Of a stretch of DNA of 64,000 bases, positions 43,225-53,500 are shown in pieces. The DNA lies in contig NC_062215.1 of assembly GCF_902686445.1 (NCBI RefSeq), positions 24,140,750 through 24,204,749 of the forward strand, in the 5' to 3' direction. Within the stretch, counting starts at the first letter, position 1, and every line of letters starts with the position of its first letter. The notes beneath the pieces are model-generated. The model had not been told where the DNA came from. It was given only the letters and a program-made list of their open reading frames with translations, and did no database searches. The position numbers were made by a program, and so were the translations under genes. The stretch comes from Sciurus carolinensis (lineage: Eukaryota; Chordata; Mammalia; Rodentia; Sciuridae).

Positions 43225-43925
43225 ATGGAGGGTTGGAGTTGTAGCTCAGTGGTAGGGAGCTTGCCTGGGTTTGACCCTCAGAATCACATAAAAATAAAGA
43301 AATCAAGTAAAGGTATTGTGTCCATCTACAACTAAAAATATATATATAAAAAAATCAAATGGATTTGTCTAAAATAGTTTTGTTGGCATTAAGATTTCCT
43401 TACTCCCCAAATTGTCCATTTTTTATTTAACTGTGTCAGGATTTAAAATTGTCTTATATTGTTTGTGTCAAAAAAAAAAAAAAAAAAAAAAAAAAAACTA
43501 GCTGTTGGGCTCCGTGGCACATGCCTGTAATCCTAGCAATGGAGGAGGCTAAGGAAGGATCGCAAGTTTGAGGTTAGCCTGGGCAATTAAGTAAGGCTCT
43601 GTCTCAAAATTAAAGAAAAAAAAAAAAAAAAAAAAAGTTGGGCACTATGTTGCATGCCCATAATCCTAGAGACTCCAGAGGCTGAAAGATGAGGATCATA
43701 AGTTTGAGGCCAGCCTCACAACTTAGTGAGACCTGTCTCAAAAAAAAAAAAAAAAAAGACTGGAGACATACCTCCATGGTAAATTGCCCTGGGTTCAATC
43801 CCCAGTACCAAAAAAGAAAAAAAATATATGCATATATATATATATATATGGAGATGGATATAGTTCAGTGGTAGACCACCCTGCTTTCCAGTAACACAGG
43901 AAAAAAAAAAGAAAGAAAAAGACAA
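43225..43925 (+). mobile_element. SINE cluster with poly(A) runs
   Basis: ID-like at 43225-43350; A-run at 43470-43497; B1 half at 43505-43635; B1-ID at 43640-43815; (AT)n at 43833-43850 and an ID scrap to 43925. Confidence 0.7.
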
Positions 43926-44149
43926 CTACTCAATATACTCAATATACTCTCCTTTAAAAGTACTGTTTTTATTCTTTATTTATTAAACCAAAACTCTAAA
44001 ATAATGAATCTCTAAAATAAAAGGGTTTATTGAGCTGTTACAAGTGGTGGCCAGAAAAATGACCAGGTCCTAAGACAAGTTTTCGTAAACTACCAGCAGA
44101 AGGCTAAGTAGCCGTTGGAAAAATGTCTGCCTGAGCAGAGCTATGTTCA

Positions 44150-44348
44150 TTTTATTTATTTATTTATTTATTTATTTTATTGTGCTGGAGATTGAACCCA
44201 GGGGTTCAATTGAGCTAGATCCCCAGACTTATTTGTTTATTCAGAGACAAGATCTTGCTAAATTGCTCAGGTTGGCCTGGAACTAGTGAACCTCCTGCCT
44301 CAGCCTCCCAAATAGCTAGGATTACAGAAGTGAGCCACTGCTCAGCTT
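44150..44348 (-). mobile_element. B1-ID composite SINE with (TTTA)n tail
   Basis: (ATTT)n at 44150-44180, then GAGATTGAACCCAGGGGTTC and CCTGCCTCAGCCTCCCAAAT. Confidence 0.8.
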
Positions 44349-44349
44349 A

Positions 44350-44728
44350 ATATCACTTTTCAAACTTTGAAGAAGGTAAGCAAGCACATGTAACCTATAC
44401 AGGCTATAGATATGAAGGACAGGATAAGGAGAAGCAGAGAAAATTTTAGGGTAGGAGGGTAGTCCATAAGGAGAAGTAATTGTTGCTTCTGAATTGAGTG
44501 GGGTTCAGTCCTGAACATTATATAAATAAGCAAGGAGTGGGCAGAGGGAAGTGGTCTTGGTTGTTGTCTCAGGTGGGATTTAAGTCAAGTTTTCAACATT
44601 GACAACCTTTTTATTGGTTTCACCAGCACCTGTTAACTTTCCTTATCTCTTTCCCCATCCACCTTCTAGTCCTTGTAATTAAATTTAGGACATACCAGAA
44701 TTTTTATCATCTCTGTTCATCCTCTCAA
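44350..44728. other. intergenic single-copy DNA
   Basis: No feature recognised. Confidence 0.4.
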
Positions 44729-44741
44729 AATAATCTTGTTT

Positions 44742-44841
44742 GTTTGTTTTTTTTTTTTTTTTTTTGCGGTGCTGGGGATTGAACTCAGGGCTTTGTGCTT
44801 GCAATGCAAGCACTCTACCAACTGAGCCATATCCCTAGCCC
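44742..44841 (-). mobile_element. ID element 1 of a serial insertion
   Basis: T-run, then GCGGTGCTGGGGATTGAACT to CATATCCCTAGCCC. Flanked by AATAATCTTGTTT at 44729-44741 and 44842-44854. Confidence 0.9.
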
Positions 44842-44854
44842 AATAATCTTGTTT

Positions 44855-44961
44855 ATTGTTTTTTTTTTTTTTTTTTTTTTTTTTTGCGGTGCTGGGGATT
44901 GAACCCAGGGCCTTGTGCTTGCGAGGCAGGCACTCTACCAACTGAGCTATATCCCCAGCCC
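44855..44961 (-). mobile_element. ID element 2 of a serial insertion
   Basis: T-run of about 26, then GCGGTGCTGGGGATTGAACC to CTATATCCCCAGCCC. It is closer to the ID consensus than element 1 and is flanked by the second and third copies of AATAATCTTGTTT (44842-44854 and 44962-44974). Confidence 0.9.
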
Positions 44962-45049
44962 AATAATCTTGTTTAATGCTGTAATTTTATTTGGGTTTTC
45001 ATATCTTCCAGTTCTATGGTTTTTAAACATTTCCTTCCCAATGGTCTCA

Positions 45050-46175
45050 ATTATTATTATTACATTTTTGGTATTGGGGACTGAACATAGGGGAGCTTAA
45101 CCACTGAGCCACACCCCAGCCCCCTTTTTTTATTATTGTTCATTTTGAGACAGGGTCTCACCAAGTTGCTGAGGCCCCCCTTGAACTTCAGATCATCTTG
45201 CTTCAGTCTCCTGAGTTGCTGGGATTAAAGGCATATGCCACTACACCTGGCTTGATTATATTTTGTAGTTAATGATCATACCTAAATTTCTCCTCCTTTT
45301 CTTCTATCAGTACTGGGGATGGACACTAGGGCTTCACATGTGCTAATATGTGCTAATAATGTACCATGACCAAGATACATCTCCAGCCCCTAGTTTTTTT
45401 TTTTTTTTTTTTTTTTTTAGTTTGAGATGGGGTCTTGCATCAGACTGGTCTTCAATTCCTGAATTCAAGCAATCCTCATCCTTTGGTCTGGGTCTCCTGC
45501 TGGCTTCTCTTCCTTTCTTAACTGCTTGCAGTATTTACCTTCAAGGTCTCACTAATTTAGTTGACAATGATCTATTCTCTTGGTTACATGCCACAGTATG
45601 GCTCATTTGTGCATGGAACTTTTTCCGTTTTCTTTGGGCACTGGCGGGGTTTTGCTGGGGATTGAATTTAGAGCCTTGAGTGAGGAGTTCTACTGCTACG
45701 CCACATTCCCAGTTTTTTTTTTTTTTTTTTTTCAGTTTTAGCAAGAACTTCGAATAATGGGTCTGCTTGCTTGACTCCCCCTTCATTATTTTTTGAAGTA
45801 GTGGGATCAAAAAGTATAGGGCCTCATGCATGCTAGTCAAGCACACCACCACTGAGTGACACCCTCAGCCCCCACCTCAATTATTTAGTATTTAGGATCT
45901 ACTAAGTTCCATTCACTGTTCTGCTTTGTGTGTGTTACTGTGCACACATGGGAGCTCTACCACCAAGCTACATCTCCAGCCCTATTTATTTTGAAACTTA
46001 TCTCTGTAAGTTGCCTAGAGGTATCTTGATTTTGTGATCCTTCTGCACAGGCCTTCAGAATCTTATAGGTATGTGCCAATGCATCATGCACACTTTTGTG
46101 TGTGTGGTGTTTGAAGTGGAACCCAGGACCTTGCATGTGCTAGGCAAGCACACTACCACTGAGTTACACCCCATT
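45050..46175 (-). mobile_element. SINE cluster, minus orientation
   Basis: B1-ID at 45050-45255; ID plus B1-like at 45300-45490 with a 26-nt T-run; ID-like at 45640-45735; ID-like at 45780-45875; B1-ID at 45930-46080; ID at 46090-46175 (CCTTGCATGTGCTAGGCAAG). Confidence 0.7.
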
Positions 46176-46584
46176 TACACTACCGTTTTGAAGACACAAC
46201 AGTTAATACACAAAATTCTAGTCTCATGGAGCTTATATTCTACTATTTGTTGGAAGACAGAAAAATGAGTACTGTTTCAGAGCCTAAAATACACAATTTA
46301 GCTCAGTAGCTTTATTAAGGATTCAAATGAATGCATGTTGAATATTTGTATATGGTGAAAGTACTTTGTAATCTGTGAATCACCCCAAATTAAGTCTCCT
46401 CTCTTAAGTACTACATGGCTTTGATTACCTAAGTGAGTTATCAGTTGGTCTTGTTCGTAATTGTACAAGGAAAATAAAGTCACCTACTAGTTGATTATGG
46501 GTTCTCCTAAGGAGAGGAGAACTTTAGTTGGCACCTCTTTGTCCCACAGCTGGAAGCAACACAGTACAAACTCCACCTCAGTGA

Positions 46585-46770
46585 TTTCCTAAATGTGGTA
46601 TGCAGACCAGCTGCATTAGGATTACTCAAATTGGCAGGTTACCAGGCCTCCAAGGTTAGGAGGGTTACAAATGGGAATCTGAGGAGGAATCAGAATTTGT
46701 ATGTCTAACAAGCTCCTCAGGTAATGTTGAGGGACTTTAATGTTTTGAGTCACCAGCATGTTTCAGCAAT
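46585..46770 (+). mobile_element. MER5/MER20-type hAT DNA transposon relic
   Basis: GTGGTATGCAGACCAGCTGC, ATCAGAATTTGTATGTCTAA, CAAGCTCCTCAGGTAATG and TGAGTCACC fit this class of old hAT element. Confidence 0.55.
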
Positions 46771-46831
46771 ACAGCTAGATGGGACTGAAGAACTCTGGAA
46801 GCTAAGGAAAGTTCTTTAAAAAGGCAAGTCT

Positions 46832-47216
46832 AGCCGGACGTGGCGGTGCACACCTGTAATTGCAGCGACTGGAGTGGTTGTGGTGAGGCAGGATTGTAAG
46901 TTTGTGGCCAGCCTCAACAGTTTAGAAAGTCCCAAAGAACTCAGTGAGAAGCTGTCTCAAAAACAGGAGGGGGTAGGGGTTGGAGTTGTGGCTTAGTGGT
47001 GGAGCACTTGCCTAGCATGTGTGAGACTATGGGTTCAATACTCAGCATTTATTTAATTATAAATTAAAGATCCATTGACAACTAAAAAAATTAATAGTAA
47101 TTATTATAAAAAAAAAAGGAGGGGGACAAGTCGGGATGTGGTTCAGTGGTTAAGCGTTCTGGGCTCAAACCCTGGCACCCTCCCCAACAATTAAAAAAAA
47201 AAAAAAAAAAAAAAAG
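46832..47216 (+). mobile_element. B1-ID and ID-type SINEs
   Basis: B1-ID-like 46832-47065 (GCCGGACGTGGCGGTGCACA; right half TTGTGGCTTAGTGGTGGAGC), then an ID-like right half at 47117-47190 with a 27-nt A-run. This is the last young SINE before NFE2L1. Confidence 0.75.
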
Positions 47217-47439
47217 CCAAGTCTAAGTTCCGTGGGGGAAGTTAGGTCTTTCTTTGTGTTGTTTCCATAATGGCAAAAGGATCGCTATTATGCCCATCTT
47301 TCACATCGCTACATCCCAAGATTGTTGTGACAACTGTCCGCAGCACTGTTCCCACGAACAGACCCTTGCCTGGGTCCCGAAGCGCTTCCGTCCTTGCCTA
47401 ACAGTGCTGCTGCACCAGGCCGGTGGGGAAAGGAAGCCA

Positions 47440-47490
47440 ACACACCAGTTTCCGTTGCCAGCAACCAAGATGGCGGCACGAGCGTCGACA
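47440..47490 (+). promoter_or_regulatory. RFX X-box next to a YY1 site
   Basis: GTTGCCAGCAAC (47454-47465) is an X-box with no spacer. One base later, AAGATGGCGGC (47467-47477) is a strong YY1 site in the orientation usual just downstream of plus-strand start sites. Its ATG (47470) opens a 43-residue frame to 47601 (MAARASTPQKPHVLCPASIP start) that I do not recognise. This may be a far-upstream NFE2L1 start region or the promoter of a separate short RNA. Confidence 0.45.
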
Positions 47491-47739
47491 CCACAAAAAC
47501 CACATGTCCTGTGCCCCGCCTCAATTCCTCCACCCCGCTCTCACCCGACTTTTGCAAGTCATTATGGGAACCCTCAAAGGTGTAATTCCGAGCTCCTTTA
47601 GCGATACCCCTCCTATCCTTTATTCTGAGCCTTTTTCCCCATCTACAAAATGTGCTAAAAGGGCTCAACCTATAACACCTCCCGCCACAAACGCACGGCG
47701 GAGGTGTCCAGAATGCCAGACAGTAGGGCCTTCTCCCCA

Positions 47740-48000
47740 CTCATTGGTGGGTCCACGCCATGGGGCGGGCGTAGAGACCCATTGGACTGTGGGTCATGTC
47801 AGTCTTGGGGATACGGGCGAGGGGAGAAGGAGGCATATCTAGCCATTGGGCTTCCTCTGCTGTCAATCAGAGCAACATCCGGCGAAGGCCGCGGTTTCGG
47901 CTCACTGATTGGAGAAAGTGTTTTTGGTGCCGCGGCGGGCGGGCTTCCGAGTGCAGTGGAAGGAGGGGGCGGGGAGGGAAGCGGAGGCAGGGAGCTCTAG
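47740..48000 (+). promoter_or_regulatory. NFE2L1: NFE2L1 main promoter (CpG island, four inverted CCAAT boxes, GC boxes)
   Basis: ATTGG occurs at 47743, 47781, 47845 and 47908. GC boxes are at 47762-47770 (GGGGCGGGC) and 47965-47974 (GGGGGCGGGG). No TATA box. CpG density stays high to about 48300. This is the expected place for the housekeeping-type NFE2L1 promoter. The exact start site is not visible. Confidence 0.6.
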
Positions 48001-48092
48001 GCCGGCCGGCGGTGGCGGCGGCGGCGGCGAGGCCGGGATTCGGGCTGAAAGCCTGCTGTGGCAGTAGCGGTGGACGCCAAGCTCAGCAGCGG
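48001..48092 (+). other. NFE2L1: NFE2L1 5' UTR exon 1 (putative)
   Basis: GC-rich sequence with a (GGC)n run at 48010-48029 precedes a possible donor CAGCGG/GTACCG at 48093. The 5' end is unknown and other donors (for example GGCCTG/GTAGGG near 48245) are possible. Confidence 0.4.
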
Positions 48093-49563
48093 GTACCGGG
48101 CATTTTTCCTTTCCCGAGGGGCGGGGCGCGGTCCTGCGGGGTTGAGGCTTATAGGGTGAGGGGTGGCGGGATGTGGCTGACGAGCTGGAGGCGGGAGCCA
48201 GGCGACCTAGCGGGGTTTCAGTCGGCGTCGGGCTCTGGGCCTGGTAGGGAAGAGCTGTGGGGCCGAGGAGAAAGCGGCTCCAGGGTGGGATGGACTGGGG
48301 AGGGTTGAGGGCAAGAGAAGGCGTGGTGTTAGGCCGGCTTGCGAGTGGGGTGGGGCCACGGGAACGGAGGGCGGGGTGAGGTTTGCCTTTAAGGGTGGGT
48401 CAAGGCCAGGAAGGTAGCACTTGTTCGTTTGCTGCCCCAGAAGGCTAGAAGCCGAGGCGCCGAGAGTGGGCATGGCGACTTGGTCCCAGCCGGACTCGGG
48501 TATTCGGGGCAGGGTGGGACCGGACTCAAGCCACGGCCTTTTGGCTCTGACTTGGTCTTTAAGGAAGGAACTTTGGTTTCTCGAACTTAACAAGCTTTTG
48601 AGGTTTTAGTAACAAGTTGCATGGGAACGGGAGAATAGCGTAAGCAGGAATTCTGGGTTGCATTTGTGTTTACTCGGACCAAGTGAGGGTGTACGCTTGC
48701 ATGGGCGTGTGTGTGTAGATCCTGCTTCCCCTTTAGAATGAGGTTGGTGGAGGAGAAGAGAGGGATATGTCTTGGTTTATGTGATTAATGGAAGTTCAAA
48801 AGTACAAACTAGAAATTGAAAGGCAAATTTGCCCTCTCCACAGTTGGCATTGTGGGTTGAGAACTTGGCCATATCCTTCTGCTTTGGCTCAGAAGGTCAT
48901 ATGAATGAAGATAAGACCTGCCTATTCAGATTGTGGATACAATCCTATGAAGGTCCCCACCATCCCTCTTTCTCTCTCTCTCTTTTGTGAAGTTGCTAGG
49001 AAATGGAAATCAGATTTCAAAGTTGGGAAAACAAAAGGCATTATTCTGTTGTGTGCAGTGGTGGGCTGAATGTTGTCCTGGTGTTTTTACACACACTCAC
49101 TCATTAATAATCTCTCCCTCTCCTTTAGAACTGGAAGGGACGCTTGTAAGTAGTTTTCTCCTGAGAGATGGGAAACCAACTTTCCTTTAAGATAGGAAAT
49201 GGTCTTCTCATGCTAAAAATAGAAGCCGGGTAATGTGCCTGTATGAGGGGGGAAGGGTTGGTAAAACAGACAAAGTTTAAGGTAGTTTGGATGTTCTGGG
49301 CATTGTCTTCTTATCCAAAGCAAGCTACTTTTTAGGGTATTGTAGATTTAATATGCAGTAAGAGATCTTTTGTCATCAAGACTTTCCTCTTAAAATTGTT
49401 CTGTCTGTAACAGGTTGCTTTGTTTTTTTCCTTAGGGTTTAAGTGGTTGGGTTTGTTTTTGTTTTTTTCTCTATAAAAGTGGTCTTTTAATGTGTTTGCT
49501 GCTTTTCACATGGTGTGAAAAGTACGGAATCTTATTTTGTTGCTCTTATGATTCCCATTTCAG

Positions 49564-50070
49564 GTTTCTCTGGAAACCCCCCTGGTAAGTGTGGAGGAGG
49601 CGGGACACTCTGACCCAAGACAAAAGGCCTCTAGCTCCAGCCAAAGAAAATAAACCTTAGGAGGGAGAAGGAAAAAAAAAAAATTCATCAGCTGTTCCTG
49701 AGAACAGCCTGCAGTGGAATCTACAGAGAGGACAACTAATGTGAGTGAGGAAGTGACTGTATGTGGACTGTGGAGACAGTAAGTCACGTGGGCCCTCAGG
49801 GCCTGGACTGGGTTAGGAACAGTTGTACTTTCAGAGGTGAGGTGTCAAGAAGGGAAAAGTGAATGTGGTCTGGAGTGTGGCCTTGGCTCCACAGGGTGTG
49901 CTTTCCTCTGGGGACATCAGGGAGCTCAACCCCTGTGTTCTGCCAGGGTGGGGTACAGGGTTTGGCACTGAGGAGGGTAACCTGCTGGCTGGAGCGGCAG
50001 AGCAGTGGCCTTGATTTGTCTTTTGGAAGATTTAAAAACCAAAAAGCATAAACATTCTGGTCCTTCAGCA
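49564..50070 (+). other. NFE2L1: NFE2L1 5' UTR of the start-codon exon (putative)
   Basis: An acceptor-like sequence (GATTCCCATTTCAG) ends at 49563. From there, untranslated sequence could run into the ATG at 50071. The frame is stopped at 49978-49980, so there is no in-frame ATG upstream. Alternative acceptors (CTCCACAG near 49894, TCCTTCAG at 50068) cannot be excluded. Confidence 0.4.
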
Positions 50071-50580
50071 ATGCTTTCTCTGAAGAAATACTTAACGGAA
50101 GGACTTCTCCAGTTCACCATTCTGCTGAGTCTGATTGGGGTGCGGGTGGACGTGGATACTTACCTGACCTCACAGCTCCCCCCGCTCCGGGAGATCATCC
50201 TGGGGCCCAGTTCTGCCTATACTCAGACCCAGTTCCACAACCTGAGGAATACCTTGGATGGCTATGGTATCCACCCCAAGAGCATAGACCTGGACAATTA
50301 CTTCACTGCCCGGCGGCTCCTCAGTCAGGTGAGGGCCCTGGACAGGTTCCAGGTGCCAACCACTGAGGTAAATGCCTGGCTGGTTCACCGGGACCCGGAG
50401 GGGTCTGTCTCTGGCAGCCAGCCCAGCTCAGGCCTCGCCCTCGAGAGTTCCAGTGGCCTCCAAGATGTGACAGGCCCAGACAACGGGGTGCGAGAAAGCG
50501 AAACGGAGCAGGGATTCAGTGAAGATTTGGAGGATTTGGGGGCTGTGGCCCCTCCAGTCAGTGGAGACTTAACCAAAGAG
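50071..50580 (+). CDS. NFE2L1: NFE2L1 coding exon 1 (N-terminal domain)
   Basis: 170 codons from MLSLKKYLTEG to GDLTKE. Contains the ER anchor, the NTD and the cleavage site at Trp103/Leu104. Donor GTTAGT; ends in phase 0. Frames reading on past 50580 are intronic. Confidence 0.97.
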
Positions 50581-53500
50581 GTTAGTGGCCCTGTGGTGGG
50601 TGGGTGGGACCTGGGGTTTGGGGAGGAGTGGGCTGGTCCTGATGGACCGTGGTCACAGCAAATAAGCCCTATAAAAAATCAGACAGGTTCTAGGGGGTCT
50701 CAGGCATGGTGCTTGACTGGAAAGGGCTGACTTTAGGATTAGAGGCTGGGAGCATTTCCCTGTGTTGAACCATTGACCCACCTCTAAATGTACTGTCAGG
50801 TCAGTGGGAGGTTCCTAGAACATGCCAGTGTGTTTACTGCTTGGATTTCAACATGACTTCTGGAGGTCTGAAGTGGGGGAGGGTCATGTTGTGATAGACT
50901 TTGATGAAGTGTGTATCTGTTGCTAAGACACATATTGTGTAGCCTCTTGCCTTGAACTTCCCCTAACATAAAAACACATATGTACCCTAAAGTTTTCCTT
51001 TGTGGTAAGGCCTCTTGTTTTGAGGTCTTGATAACTCAGCTCTTTCTGGGCCTGAGCCAAGGGGTAGACTTGGATAGTTATTCTTGGCCAGGAAAGGCCA
51101 AGGCTCCAATTCTTTGCTAAAGACCCACTGCAGGGAGTGGGGCAGAAAAGGCTGGAAGCTAAAAGAGAAACTATTCTGCCCAACTGTCTCTGAGTTGTCA
51201 GAGGCGATCTTTAGCTCCTGTCACTGTTCTGGGCAGAAAGAGGTGCATTTCTGTGCCTTTAATGATGGAAATGGCTAATATTGCCACTGCCTCTCCTAAA
51301 TTATAAAAATGAATTGACTTGCCCCCGCAACCTTAAGAAGCTTGAGAAAAGGCTCACTGCATTCTCCTGGCCAATAGGCTGGTTTTCCTGGGGTGGAACA
51401 TGGAAGGATGTGAAAAGGTGTACAGGTGCTGCAGAGCTTGACTCCCTCTGCATACTAGGTCAGACCATGTTTTGCCTCCCTCCCTGCATTGGAGTCTGTT
51501 CCTGACCTCAGTTCTCTTTTAGTGACTGGCAGAGAATATGACTTTTTAGGCCCATGATTCTTATCTGTGGGTGACTTTTGCCTCCCCCTTCTGCCCGCAG
51601 GGGACAGGTGACAATATCTGGAGACAGTTTCAGTTGTCACAGCTTGGGATGGTTGCTACTGGTATCTAGTGGGTAGAGGTCAAGGATGTTGCTGAACAGC
51701 ACAGGATAGCCCCCAAACCAGTTTTATCTCACCTGCAACTATTAGTGGTGCTGAGACTGGGAAGCTTTGCCCTCTGCTCAGCTGGCTTTTATTGGATCTG
51801 CTGTGAGACAGGCAAGGATTATCTATCTGATCATGGGAACTAGGAGTGTTTCTTGCTTTTCTGGACCTCTTGTGTTAAATCCTTGCAGTGCCAGTTGGAA
51901 CCTTATCTCCCTTCTCCATCCCCTTTCGCTGTCCTTCAAGTGGACTGACCCAGCGTTCTGAAGAAGCATGCTCCCAGCTTCTAATCTGTGGAATGGGCTT
52001 CTCCTAGGAGCCCTATAGGAGTAGCTCCATTCCTGTTGTGGGGAGCTCTCCCTGAATGGAATATGGGATGTTTGGGATGTCATTGGACTGGCCAGGACTG
52101 GAGGGTATGGGATGGAACTTTGATCCCCCTTTCCTTTTTCTTGGCCCTCAGTGAAGGTCATGCTTTGCCTGACCCCAGGCCTTTTCTGCTCCTTTTGGGA
52201 GGTGGGGTGGGTTAGCCTTAGGGGCCCAGGCTGGGATGGGGGAAGGGAGGATTATGATGTGTCTAGAACAATATTTCCTCAGCAACTCAGGGATAAAAAT
52301 ACCCAGGTCCTGAGCATGTGACAGGCACTGCTGGAGCCGGTATTATCCCTGGGGTGGTAGCGCTCCCCTGCTGCCAGGCCTATTCGATGGACAGCTATAG
52401 CCTAGGCCATTCTCGGATAGGATTCCCCTCAAGGTTGGCACTCTGCCCAGAGCAGGGGGTGGCCTGTTTACAGCTCTTTCCAGGCTAGGAGCAGGCTGTG
52501 ACCAGGGAGAACACAGTGTCTCTCCGATATGACCTTAGGCTCCAGGGGAGCAGCAATAGTGAGGAGGGAGCTAAATTTCTCCCTGAGAAACCAATGTGGG
52601 GAGTCTAAAGTATGATCCTGATTCAGCCAGGGGCCTTCCCCCCCCCCCCCCTTCCTTGATTTGGAGAGATGAGAGGGGTCAGGCAGAGAATGCTGTTTTA
52701 AAAAGCTGGGAGGGTGGGGAGGGAGAGTGGGAGACATATTTGTGGCTGGGGCATTACCCAGCACCTGTCTCCCTGTGTGCTGTGTTTTCAGGGTTGTGTG
52801 TCCCCTCCTCCTGCTTGGGGCTAGGCCCAGCCAGCACTGTGACATCCTTGCACGTGTGTGAAAATGGCTTTCCCTTTCCTCCAGTTTGGCCTGTTTTAGG
52901 GTGACAAAGCTCCTGGTCCTTTTTTTTTTTTTTTTTTTTTGGCTTGGGTGCCCTGGGTTCCTGCCCAGCCTGGTTTGTGATTCCTGGCCTTAAGGACTGG
53001 CCACAGCCTTCCTAAGAAATGGGAAAACTCTTTTGACTTCCCAGCAAAGAATTTAGATTCCCGGTGAAGCTGCAGGAGGAGTGTCTCCCCAGTCAAGTGG
53101 GCTGGAGGAGCAAAATGCGACAGGAGGGAGGAGAGTGGCACCCCTTCCCCCAGGGCCCTCTCACTGCGCCACCCCAGCTGACTGACTGGGTTGGGTGGGG
53201 CTGCCCGCCCCTGGGTGCATCTCCTCAAGGAGACGGAGGCGGCCCAGGGATGGGCTGGTTCCTTGCGGCAGCTTCTCCAGCTGCCCTGGTGCAGAGATTG
53301 GCTCCCGTCCGCAGCTAGGTAACAGGCGGTGGGAGGGGATTGGCTCCTTCTGCATCTCCAGCGGAGACTTGGGGGAGGAGATTGGCTCCTGGCGCAGCCT
53401 AGGTAACGACAGTGGGAGGGGATTGGCTCTTTCCGCAGCCCAGCTGCTGACCTGGGGGAGGGGATTGGCTCTCTGCAGCCTCAGCAGTGACCTGCGGGGT

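Noticed and set aside
50005..50070. Upstream extension of NFE2L1 before MLSLKK
   Set aside because: The codon at 50005 is GTG, the frame is stopped at 49978, and the ATG at 50071 is the known start with the ER anchor directly after it.
50581..50730. Continuation of the first NFE2L1 frame past 50580
   Set aside because: A splice donor (GTTAGT) lies at 50581 and the protein continues in the exon at 55304. The extra residues are intron translation.
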